DNA of 7,147 bases from an uncultured Aeromonadales bacterium (GCA_902796095.1 CADBNP010000114.1:1-7147), one strand, 5' to 3'. Shown: positions 1 to 6,530, numbered from the stretch's first letter. Numbers and translations: made by a program. Notes: generated from the sequence alone by a model not told the origin.

Positions 1-10
1 ATATTTTGTC

Positions 11-180
11 TGAAAATTAACAACAGGATAACTTTGTGAGTTTGTGTTACTGTACTAACCAGAGAAAACTCACAAAAACTCAACTTTGTGCGTTTGCACT
101 GCTATAATAACTGTAGAAAACTCACAAAAATTCAGTTTTGTGCGTTTTTAACACGATAAAGATCCCGGAAAATTCAAAAA
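11..180. repeat. 52-bp periodic operator-like array upstream of fic
   Basis: Two nearly identical 33-bp elements lie at 63-95 and 115-147 (30 of 33 bases the same, offset exactly 52). Each has a left arm AAACTCACAAA (66-76, 118-128), an 8-bp spacer and a right arm TTTGTGCGTTT (85-95, 137-147), which is the inverted complement of the left arm with one mismatch. The same 52-bp register extends both ways. A right arm TTTGTGAGTTT at 33-43 is a perfect inverse complement of the left arm, and degenerate left arms lie at 14-24 (8 of 11) and 170-180 (9 of 11). Elements are separated by 19 bp. Spacing of 52 bp is close to five helical turns, so all sites would face one side of the DNA. This looks like a multi-site binding array for a dimeric regulator; the bound protein is inferred, not shown. 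Confidence 0.8.
100..108 (+). promoter_or_regulatory. Extended -10 promoter of fic
   Basis: TGC followed by TATAAT (103-108) is a perfect extended -10 element. The best-spaced -35 (80-85, TCAACT, 17-bp spacer) is poor, which fits an extended -10 promoter. Transcription would start near 115, the first base of the third dyad element. One element (63-95) therefore covers the -35 region and the next (115-147) covers the start site and early transcribed region, an arrangement typical of repression. The leader would be about 78 nt. Confidence 0.65.
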
Positions 181-192
181 GAAGGATGCACC

Positions 193-1338
193 ATGGCCAA
201 CCGATCAGGCAGAGCAGTACAGAATCTCAGTGGTGAATGTACCTACTACTCGTTCTGTCCAAACCCGCTTCCTCCACAACCTGATATAGAAATCGATAAT
301 GAAATGGAAGAACTCCTTATCGATTCACACAAAAAACTGGCAGTACTGGACACACTGTCTGACAGAATTCCGAACAAGGATCTGTTTATCTCCATGTACG
401 TCCGAAAAGAGGCTCTGGTCTCATCACAAATTGAAGGAACACAGTGTACGCTGGACGATGTGCTGAACCCGGAAATTGACGAAAACGCCAACGCAGACGT
501 GTCAGACGTAGTCAACTATGTCAGATCCATCAACTATGCCATTCAGCGTTTGAATGAACTTCCGCTGTGCATCAGGCTGATCCGCGAGACGCACAGGGTA
601 CTGATGAACAGCGTGAGAGGCGGTGACAAGACACCGGGTGACTTCCGCACATCTCAGAACTGGATAGGCGGTGCAGGCAGCACACTGAAAAACGCCCGGT
701 TCATTCCGCCAAATCCCCAGGACATGATCGACTGTATGTCGGATCTGGAAAAATTCATAAACAGCGAAGATTCCATAGATCCTCTGATCAGGGCTGCTCT
801 GGTGCACTATCAGTTTGAAACAATCCATCCATTTCTGGACGGGAACGGGCGCGTCGGACGACTTCTGATCACACTGTACCTGATTAGTGCAAACGTAATC
901 TCATCTCCGATCCTCTACCTCTCCTGTTACCTGAAATCCAACCGAATCGAATATTACGACAGGATGAGCGAAGTACGAAAGTCAGGCAATTACGAGCAAT
1001 GGATCAAATTCTTCCTTCGCGGGATCGTGGAAACCGCCGCGGACGCCACTGAGACCATAGATCGTCTGAATGCTCTGCATCAGAAAAACGAGGCAAAACT
1101 GTCTGATGTTCCGACCCGTTCAAGAAAGAACATCATGAAACTGTTTGCCTATATCGAGCAGAACCCGATCATTGAGCGGGTCAAAACATCCGCGGCACTC
1201 GGACTGTCCAGGAACGGTCTGGCAAATTACATAAACATACTTTGCAGCAGGGATATCCTGAAAAACACCTCCAAATCCGGCAAAGCTCTGATCTTCTCTT
1301 ATGAGGAGTATCTGGAAATTCTCAGAAAAGACACGTAG
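193..1338 (+). CDS. Fic family protein AMP-transferase, class II, with C-terminal winged helix
   Basis: Fic enzymes usually transfer AMP from ATP to a hydroxyl side chain of a target protein. The complete Fic motif HPFLDGNGRVGR is at residues 212-223, with catalytic H212, acidic D216 and R223. The target-docking flap precedes it (around 153-174, with NWIGG and ARFIPPNP). An N-terminal Fic_N-type region (about 30-110) carries SSQIEG at 77-82, fitting the class II inhibitory motif [S/T]xxxE[G/N], so E81 should block productive ATP binding in cis. Residues about 312-375 look like a winged helix-turn-helix (ALGLSRNGLANYINIL, then a basic wing). The length of 381 aa is usual for SoFic-like proteins. 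AGGA at 183-186, 6 nt before the ATG, supports the start. No antitoxin-like small ORF flanks it. The target is unknown. The upstream dyad array suggests autoregulation through the winged helix, which is inference. It is the only plus-strand gene and is probably accessory. Confidence 0.93.
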   Translation: MANRSGRAVQNLSGECTYYSFCPNPLPPQPDIEIDNEMEELLIDSHKKLAVLDTLSDRIPNKDLFISMYVRKEALVSSQIEGTQCTLDDVLNPEIDENANADVSDVVNYVRSINYAIQRLNELPLCIRLIRETHRVLMNSVRGGDKTPGDFRTSQNWIGGAGSTLKNARFIPPNPQDMIDCMSDLEKFINSEDSIDPLIRAALVHYQFETIHPFLDGNGRVGRLLITLYLISANVISSPILYLSCYLKSNRIEYYDRMSEVRKSGNYEQWIKFFLRGIVETAADATETIDRLNALHQKNEAKLSDVPTRSRKNIMKLFAYIEQNPIIERVKTSAALGLSRNGLANYINILCSRDILKNTSKSGKALIFSYEEYLEILRKDT

Positions 1339-1388
1339 ACCGTCCTGTTTTTACTGATCAGCTGCAAGGGAAAGGACTGTTCATCGTA

Positions 1389-3248
1389 CTATTCCGTTCC
1401 CAGATTATGGAGCCACTGATAAATAACCCCGGCAAGTTTTTCCCCGATACCCGGCACCTTGGCTATTTCCTCACGGCTTGCACTTGTAACTTCCTTTATA
1501 CCTCCAAAACGGTTAAGCAGATCCTGACGCTTCTGCTTTCCAACTCCTGGGATCTGTTCAAGTCTGCTGACTATTTTATGAGAGCTGCGCTGACGTCTGT
1601 GATTGGTTATGGCGAAACGGTGTGATTCATCGCGGATATGCTGGATCAACAGGAAAGCGGCGGAATTGTCACCGGGGTTTATGCACTCCCTGGTGTATCC
1701 CATATGAAGGGTTTCAAGTCCGTGCTTTCTGCCCTCCCCCTTGGAAACGCCCACAATAAGAGGATTGTAATCCGCAAAGATCTCCCGGCAGCGGTTTATC
1801 ACATCCTCGGCCTGGGACATCTGTCCGTCTCCGCCGTCAATAAAGACCATGTCGGGGAGATTGTCAGCACTTTCCGCCTTTAGAAAACGTCGCTCCAGAA
1901 CCTGCTTCATGGCAGCGAAATCATCACCTGCCTTAACATCCTTTATATTGAAAAGACGGTATTTGGAAACCTCCGGTCCGTCCCTGCCGAACACGACGCA
2001 GGAGGCTACGGTACGCTCGCCGAAAGTATGGGAAATGTCATAGCATTCCATACGCTTTACTGTACCCTTTTCAAGAGAAAACAGTTTTTCAAGATCCTCT
2101 ATTCTCTCTCTCTGAAGCTGAGCTGACTTCATTCTCGAAGCCAGAGCCTCCCTGGCATTCTCTTCTCCCATGCTCAGCAGCTTCAGCATTTTTCCCCGCT
2201 GTGGATATACGGCATTCAGATTATGTCCCGATGCCTCCGACAGCACAGCACAGAATGAATCATCAAATTTGTATTTTTCATCCAGCACTATATCGGACGG
2301 ATAGCCGAAGGACGGATCCTTCAGATAATACTGTTCAATGAAGCTGCGGATAATTTCATTCAGTACGTCCTCAGCGGTACACATCATAAAGAAATTATGA
2401 GATCCCTTCAGCTGACCGTCACGGAGAAAAATAACGTTTATGCAGGCAGAGCCGGAAAGAAAATCGATGGAGATGATATCTGAATCCTTTCTGCTGTCGT
2501 CATCAATCACCTGCTGTTCCTGAACCTTGCGAAGAGCAAAAACCCTGTCCCTCAGCACCGCGGCCCGCTCAAAATCGCAGTTTTCACTGGCCTCGGTCAT
2601 TTCCGCAATCTGCTGTTCAATAATATCCGAATACCTGCCCTTTAAAAAAAGCTCCGTCATGTTCACACATTTAAGGTATTCATTGTCAGTTACAAGTCCG
2701 CTGACGCAGGGACCGAGACATTTCTTAACCTGGTAGAGAAGACACGGCCTTGAACGGCTTGCAAAGGTTATATTGGAACACTGGCGCACCGGAAAAACAG
2801 TCTGCAGAAGCCTGAGACTTTCCTTGACAGCGGCGGTATTCGGATAAGGGCCGTAATATGTTCCCTTTATTTTCTGGGGGCCGCGGTGATAAACAATTCT
2901 GGGATATTTCTCTTTGGTTACAAGAATATACGGATATGATTTATCATCCCTCAGCAGGATATTGTAATGCGGCCGGTACTCCTTGATCAGATTCTGCTCT
3001 AGGATGAGAGCGTCAGATTCGGAAGGAGTTACAGTATACTCAATTGATGCAATGTTTCCCACAAGAGCTCTGGTCTTAACCGAATTCAGACTGGAAACAA
3101 AATAGGAATGAAGACGGTTTGACAGATTCTTGGCCTTGCCCACATATATGACATTCCCGGCAGAATTATACATACGGTATACACCGGGGAGATCCGGCAC
3201 GGTCTTAAGAAAAGATGAGTAGTCAAAAATACTGTTGCAGGACGGCAT
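1389..3248 (-). CDS. uvrC: Excinuclease ABC subunit C (UvrC)
   Basis: UvrC makes both incisions around a lesion after UvrA and UvrB have loaded, in cytoplasmic nucleotide excision repair. Numbering from the chosen ATG (619 aa; E. coli about 610): the GIY-YIG nuclease domain has GVY near 22-24, YVG near 35-37, R45 and E84 for 3' incision. C157, C169, C177 and C181 match in spacing the cysteines reported to bind an iron-sulfur cluster in E. coli. A UVR domain (about 207-239) contacts UvrB. The RNase H-like 5' nuclease keeps D404, D443, D471 and H543. Tandem helix-hairpin-helix motifs end the protein (about 561-619). The open frame extends upstream to a TTG at 3299, but homology begins just after the ATG at 3246-3248 (MPSCNSIFDYSSFLKTV). 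No good Shine-Dalgarno precedes either start. It lies 83 bp after uvrY, so co-transcription is likely. It ends 50 bp from the end of fic, and I see no terminator there. Confidence 0.97.
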   Translation of the reverse strand: MPSCNSIFDYSSFLKTVPDLPGVYRMYNSAGNVIYVGKAKNLSNRLHSYFVSSLNSVKTRALVGNIASIEYTVTPSESDALILEQNLIKEYRPHYNILLRDDKSYPYILVTKEKYPRIVYHRGPQKIKGTYYGPYPNTAAVKESLRLLQTVFPVRQCSNITFASRSRPCLLYQVKKCLGPCVSGLVTDNEYLKCVNMTELFLKGRYSDIIEQQIAEMTEASENCDFERAAVLRDRVFALRKVQEQQVIDDDSRKDSDIISIDFLSGSACINVIFLRDGQLKGSHNFFMMCTAEDVLNEIIRSFIEQYYLKDPSFGYPSDIVLDEKYKFDDSFCAVLSEASGHNLNAVYPQRGKMLKLLSMGEENAREALASRMKSAQLQRERIEDLEKLFSLEKGTVKRMECYDISHTFGERTVASCVVFGRDGPEVSKYRLFNIKDVKAGDDFAAMKQVLERRFLKAESADNLPDMVFIDGGDGQMSQAEDVINRCREIFADYNPLIVGVSKGEGRKHGLETLHMGYTRECINPGDNSAAFLLIQHIRDESHRFAITNHRRQRSSHKIVSRLEQIPGVGKQKRQDLLNRFGGIKEVTSASREEIAKVPGIGEKLAGVIYQWLHNLGTE

Positions 3249-3269
3249 GTGGGCAGCTGAAACACAAAT

Positions 3270-3287
3270 GGATCTGAAAGCAGATCC
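3270..3287 (-). other. Hairpin between uvrY and uvrC
   Basis: GGATCTG and CAGATCC form a perfect 7-bp stem with a 4-nt loop. On the minus-strand transcript it sits 21 nt upstream of the uvrC ATG and within the 83-nt gap after uvrY. Only broken U runs follow it, so it is a weak terminator at best. It could be an attenuator, an RNA-processing site, or a structure that sets uvrC translation relative to uvrY. If the upstream TTG (3299) were the real uvrC start, the hairpin would be coding. The arms match those of the hairpin at 4237-4263. Confidence 0.5.
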
Positions 3288-3331
3288 GGCAAAAAACAAA
3301 CCCGGAGACAGATAATTCTTACGGTTGGAAG

Positions 3332-3970
3332 CTATTCATTAACAATCTTGAATCTGATGGCAAGACGGGTCAGCTCCACGTCTCCGGAGATATGAAGTTT
3401 TTCAAATATACGATAACGGTAGCTGTTGACGGTTTTCGGACTCAGACACAGCTTTTCAGCAATATCGGCAGCCTTCATACCCTTGGTGATAAGGAGAGTA
3501 ATCTGAAGTTCTCTTTCCGACAGTTCATTGAACGGATTGTCATTCTCCTTAGGATCAAAGGTGCTGAGAGCCATCTTCTGGGCTATCTCCTGGGAGAGAT
3601 ACTTTCTGCCATGATATACGGTGTTGATTGCCGTGATCATCTCTTCAGGAGATGCGGCCTTGCTGAGATACCCGAATGCTCCCGCCTGCATGACCTTTGT
3701 GGGAAAGGGCTCTTCGGTTCTCATGGATAAAACTATCACCCTGGCTTCCGGACGGATCCTGAGATATTTGACGGTGGCATCCATGCCATCCATACCGGGC
3801 ATGACCATATCCATCAGTACAACGTCAGCCGAATTCTTTTTGGCCCAGTCCAGAGCCTCCTCACCGGTAGTTGCCTCACCTACAACTCTGAAGTTACCGT
3901 TGTCCTCCAGTATTCTCTTAATACCGGTTCTAACAAGTTCGTGATCATCCACCAGCAATACGGTTACCAA
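3332..3970 (-). CDS. uvrY: Response regulator UvrY (GacA/SirA family)
   Basis: This is a cytoplasmic NarL/FixJ-type response regulator. In gammaproteobacteria the histidine kinase BarA phosphorylates UvrY, which then activates the small RNAs csrB and csrC that sequester CsrA. The 212-aa product (E. coli 218) begins VTVLLVDDHELVR and aligns from the first residue. Its receiver domain (about 1-120) has acidic D8 and D9, phospho-acceptor D54 (VVLMDMVMPG), S82, Y101 and K104. Its LuxR-type helix-turn-helix (about 147-205) contains LSERELQI and LSPKTVNSYRYRIFEKL. The start is TTG at 3968-3970, supported by GAGG six bases upstream and by homology. It is the first gene of a probable uvrY-uvrC operon. 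The kinase gene is not in the window. NarL-family paralogues are the only alternative, and the pairing with uvrC makes them unlikely. Confidence 0.95.
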   Translation of the reverse strand: MVTVLLVDDHELVRTGIKRILEDNGNFRVVGEATTGEEALDWAKKNSADVVLMDMVMPGMDGMDATVKYLRIRPEARVIVLSMRTEEPFPTKVMQAGAFGYLSKAASPEEMITAINTVYHGRKYLSQEIAQKMALSTFDPKENDNPFNELSERELQITLLITKGMKAADIAEKLCLSPKTVNSYRYRIFEKLHISGDVELTRLAIRFKIVNE

Positions 3971-3976
3971 TTTAAA

Positions 3977-3980
3977 CCTC
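3977..3980 (-). promoter_or_regulatory. Shine-Dalgarno GAGG deciding the TTG start of uvrY
   Basis: On the minus strand GAGG is followed by six bases (TTTAAA) and then TTG at 3970. No ATG or GTG gives the same fit to the conserved VLLVDDHEL start of the family, so the TTG is taken as the initiation codon. Confidence 0.7.
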
Positions 3981-3991
3981 GATACCCCACA

Positions 3992-4019
3992 GTTATAATT
4001 ATCAGCGGTTATTCTACAA
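3992..4019 (-). promoter_or_regulatory. Possible uvrY promoter
   Basis: On the minus strand TTGTAG (4019-4014) and TATAAC (3997-3992) are separated by 16 bp. The -10 matches five of six consensus bases and the -35 only three. An overlapping GATAAT (4003-3998) is an alternative -10. The leader would be about 15 nt. This is the best candidate in the gap after the ppiD terminator. I found no LexA-type box here, so SOS control is not indicated. Confidence 0.3.
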
Positions 4020-4170
4020 CAAAAAAGAAGCTTTGCCTTTTTCTGTCGCTTTTACGGAGCAAAAAATTTGAGCTCGCACCAATTAAGAATGATTACGCAG
4101 GAGAAAACTCAGACACAGCGGCCGGATCATCAGTTTTCATCACAGGATCCTGAAACCGCAGTGACTGAAC

Positions 4171-4204
4171 AAAAAAAACACTGCCGGAATCTATCTCGGC
4201 AATG
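4171..4204 (-). terminator. Intrinsic terminator downstream of ppiD
   Basis: On the minus strand CATTGCCG (4204-4197) pairs with CGGCAGTG (4186-4179) to give an 8-bp stem with one G-U pair and a 10-nt loop. Eight uninterrupted U residues (4178-4171) follow at once. It lies about 65 nt past the ppiD stop and separates ppiD from uvrY. The remainder of the 3971-4269 gap holds the uvrY leader, its possible promoter and the hairpin at 4237-4263. I see no gene there. Confidence 0.85.
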
Positions 4205-4236
4205 TACTAACTGCATCAGCCTGAAACGGAATATCA

Positions 4237-4263
4237 GGATCTGACAGAAAAGCTGCCAGATCC
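4237..4263 (-). other. Hairpin just after the ppiD stop codon
   Basis: GGATCTG and CAGATCC form the outer 7 bp. The stem continues through one G-U pair (on the minus-strand RNA) and three more pairs to a 5-nt loop, giving about 11 bp. It starts 6 nt past the ppiD stop. No U run follows in either direction, so it is not the terminator, which lies downstream at 4171-4204. It may protect the 3' end or be a processing site. Its arms repeat those of the hairpin at 3270-3287. Confidence 0.5.
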
Positions 4264-4269
4264 CAAAAA

Positions 4270-6234
4270 TCAGTTAAGCTGTTCCGTATTGTCAGCTGAT
4301 TCGTACTGTTTCAGAGCAAAATTATTGATTTCAATATCTGAATCCTCTCTGAGCTGCTGACGCATGAGAGTAATATCCCGAACAGAATTAATCTGCTTGA
4401 GCTGGGAGCTGATCATCATGGTCTGATCGGAGGTGAGATTTGAAACATCCTCCTCAGTTACTGACCTGAGCTGAACAATGTATCTGTTGCCGTCAAGACC
4501 GCTTACACTGTCGGCATTGACTCCTGCAGTCTGCTTGGGCAGAGCGAAACCCTTGTCAATTACAGCCGGATCAAACTCGGAGGAAACACGATCTACAGTC
4601 ACACCGGTTCTGACAGTTACAGAATTCTTTCCTGCAAAATCAGAAGCGTTGCCTCCGCTGATGAGGATCTTCCTGAGTTCACTGATCTTTTCATCAGCCA
4701 GATTCTGAGCCTTCACCAGACCGTAATCGTTCTTTACCTTGCTCTTGACCTCGTCAAAAGGCTTCACGTACTGAGGTTTGAACTCGGCAACCTTGAACAC
4801 AATGGCATTGTTGTCGTCAATTCTGATGGTTTCAGAATTCATGCCGTCATCCCTGAATGACTGACTGAAAGCCAGAGACTTGATCTGACGGTTGTCAAAC
4901 GGAGATATGCTCGTATCAGCATCAAAGAAGTTGGAATGTCTGATCTCAAGCCCCATTTCCGTGGCAATTGAATCAAGATCATCCGGGAATTCGTTGCCGA
5001 GAGTAATGAGCTTGTCATAAGCCCTGGCATACTCATCCCCCACCTTCTTGGCCGCAATGGCATCTCTGATCTCCTGGGATACATCCTTCAGCGGCTTGAG
5101 GGTATCGGCTCTGATGCCCATGAACTTGATGATATGGTAGCCATACTTGGAGTTTACGATGCTGGAGATACGGTTCTCAACAGAAAGAGTTTTTACTGCG
5201 GCATCAAATTCAGGCTCAAGAACACCAAATCGCTGCCAGTCAAGATCACCGCCCTTCTTTGCAGTAAGCACATCCTCAGAATAACGGGTAGCGACCTCCT
5301 CAAAAGGAGTACCGCTGCGGAGAGCCTTTTCGGCTTCGGTGATTTTATCCAGCTGCTTCTTCTGGGCATCCTCGTCCTTCCCCTTGTTCACGAAAATATG
5401 CTCAACGTGGAACATTGCCGGATCTGTGTACTTGTCGGCATGCTCCTTGTAGTATGCCTGGATCTCCTCATCAGAGATTTTCTGACTCTTCTGAAGTTCG
5501 TCCCTGTTCAGAAGAACATAGTCTATCTTCACCTGATCTCCCTGAACGTAGGAATTCTTGTTCTCTTCGTAATAGGCTTTGAGATCAGCATCGTTCACAG
5601 CAACAGACTTAACAAGATCTGCAGGATTCAGAGTATAGACATCCAGTGTTCTCTTCTGCTTGAACAGAGCCGTTGCATGACTGTTCTCATAGGGAAGAAC
5701 AAACTGTGCTCCGGAAAAGGTACTCTGATACAGATTGTCAACCATCTGAAGCTTCTGATCATGGGCAAACTGACCCGCTGAAGCATAACCGGCTCTGGTA
5801 ATGACATTCAGATAGCGATCGTTGTTGAACTTGCCGTCAACCTTGAAGGCATCGATGTCATTTACAATAATCCGCTGAATGGTAGCATCGCTGATATGGA
5901 AGCCGGTTGAAGAAGCTCTCTGATCAAGAATTGTCTCGTCAATCATATTGTTGAGAACCTGCATTCTGAGCTTGCTTAAAAACTGAGGATCTGCGGCCAG
6001 TATTTCAGAAAAATGCTCACCGGCCTGATTCTGAATGTTCTGACGCTGCTGGCGGAAAGCCATGTCGTATCTCATAGAATCAATGGTAACACCGTTGACC
6101 TCGGCAGGATCAGTGTTCGGCTTGCGGACGGCATAAGTTCCAACACCGGCCAGAGCGAAAGAAACCATAATCACCACAAAAATAATCTTTGCGGCGGTGC
6201 TCTGGGCTCCCTCCCTCATTTTATCCATTAGCAT
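4270..6234 (-). CDS. ppiD: Periplasmic folding chaperone PpiD (SurA N-terminal and parvulin domains)
   Basis: PpiD is anchored in the inner membrane with its bulk in the periplasm, where it meets proteins leaving SecYEG. The 654-aa product has a short cytoplasmic N-terminus, one membrane segment (about 17-36), a SurA_N-like chaperone region (about 40-200, with VLNNMIDETILDQ and VDGKFNNDRY close to E. coli PpiD), a parvulin domain (about 272-375) and a C-terminal chaperone part. The parvulin domain keeps H279 (HVEHIFV), GGDLDW (328-333) and H367 (YGYHIIKF), which E. coli PpiD lacks, so it may be an active prolyl isomerase; that is inference. The ATG at 6234 is preferred over the one two codons later because GAGAGGAA (6250-6243) lies 8 nt upstream. 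It has its own promoter, a long leader and a terminator, and appears monocistronic. E. coli PpiD is about 30 residues shorter, partly through the region between parvulin strand 1 and GGD. Confidence 0.95.
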   Translation of the reverse strand: MLMDKMREGAQSTAAKIIFVVIMVSFALAGVGTYAVRKPNTDPAEVNGVTIDSMRYDMAFRQQRQNIQNQAGEHFSEILAADPQFLSKLRMQVLNNMIDETILDQRASSTGFHISDATIQRIIVNDIDAFKVDGKFNNDRYLNVITRAGYASAGQFAHDQKLQMVDNLYQSTFSGAQFVLPYENSHATALFKQKRTLDVYTLNPADLVKSVAVNDADLKAYYEENKNSYVQGDQVKIDYVLLNRDELQKSQKISDEEIQAYYKEHADKYTDPAMFHVEHIFVNKGKDEDAQKKQLDKITEAEKALRSGTPFEEVATRYSEDVLTAKKGGDLDWQRFGVLEPEFDAAVKTLSVENRISSIVNSKYGYHIIKFMGIRADTLKPLKDVSQEIRDAIAAKKVGDEYARAYDKLITLGNEFPDDLDSIATEMGLEIRHSNFFDADTSISPFDNRQIKSLAFSQSFRDDGMNSETIRIDDNNAIVFKVAEFKPQYVKPFDEVKSKVKNDYGLVKAQNLADEKISELRKILISGGNASDFAGKNSVTVRTGVTVDRVSSEFDPAVIDKGFALPKQTAGVNADSVSGLDGNRYIVQLRSVTEEDVSNLTSDQTMMISSQLKQINSVRDITLMRQQLREDSDIEINNFALKQYESADNTEQLN

Positions 6235-6378
6235 GATAAATATTCCTCTCTAACTTTTTTTATAATTGCCGCATACAAACCGCGGCATACAGTTTCGGCG
6301 TTCAATCCGCAGCAGCCGGTGCATTTTCATTCAGCTGCCAGTTCCGTGCACAGATCCGCCCCTACCATACAATAAATC
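6235..6378 (-). promoter_or_regulatory. Long ppiD leader with a GC-rich hairpin
   Basis: If transcription starts near 6378, the leader is about 144 nt. It contains TGCCGC (6287-6282) and GCGGCA (6272-6267), a perfect 6-bp stem with a 9-nt loop, about 16 nt before the ribosome binding site. No U run follows, so it is not an attenuator terminator. Two short overlapping reading frames (6368-6327 and 6330-6250) also lie here, the second ending at the ppiD Shine-Dalgarno. Neither has a ribosome binding site of its own that I can see. Confidence 0.4.
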
Positions 6379-6384
6379 AGTGAG

Positions 6385-6413
6385 ATTATACATGATGAGA
6401 GGAGTTTTTTAAA
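6385..6413 (-). promoter_or_regulatory. ppiD promoter
   Basis: On the minus strand a perfect TATAAT (6390-6385) lies 17 bp downstream of TTTAAA (6413-6408), which matches four of six -35 consensus bases. It lies just downstream of the clpX terminator, which fits ppiD being transcribed independently. No clear sigma-32 or CpxR site was recognised, although E. coli ppiD responds to both. Confidence 0.65.
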
Positions 6414-6469
6414 CCTTGCAGAAAATCTGACTGCCAAACCCGAACAGATGCAGAATGCTTGACTGGAAG

Positions 6470-6508
6470 AAAAACAAAAGGCGGGAGCATTACTGAATGC
6501 AGCCCGCC
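6470..6508 (-). terminator. Intrinsic terminator of clpX
   Basis: On the minus strand GGCGGG (6508-6503) pairs with CCCGCC (6485-6480). An inner stem GCATT/AATGC has a 4-nt loop and is joined to the outer stem by one or two unpaired bases. The U-rich run UUUUGUUUUU (6479-6470) follows directly. It begins 22 nt past the clpX stop. Confidence 0.92.
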
Positions 6509-6530
6509 CGGTATTGTCAGTTTACGGCAG

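Noticed and set aside
1..192. CRISPR-like or iteron-like repeats
   Set aside because: There are only three or four units with degenerate outer copies, 19-bp spacers, internal dyad symmetry and a promoter between them. Flanking genes are chromosomal housekeeping genes, and no cas or replication-initiator gene is present.
193..1338. Fic as the toxin of a two-gene toxin-antitoxin pair
   Set aside because: No small antitoxin-like reading frame lies next to it, and the inhibitory motif is already in its own N-terminal part.
1342..1377. GTCCT/AGGAC inverted repeat as a terminator between fic and uvrC
   Set aside because: The stem is only 5 bp with a loop of about 26 nt, and no U run follows on either strand.
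3941..4153. 70-aa plus-strand frame between uvrY and ppiD
   Set aside because: It starts inside uvrY, lacks a ribosome binding site, has low-complexity composition and shows no family resemblance. The region is better explained by the uvrY leader.
3971..4170. LexA box controlling uvrY-uvrC
   Set aside because: No CTG-N10-CAG palindrome with the usual AT-rich centre was found near the likely promoter.
5134..5781. 215-aa plus-strand reading frame opposite ppiD
   Set aside because: It is antisense to well-conserved PpiD sequence, has no recognisable family and looks like a shadow frame.
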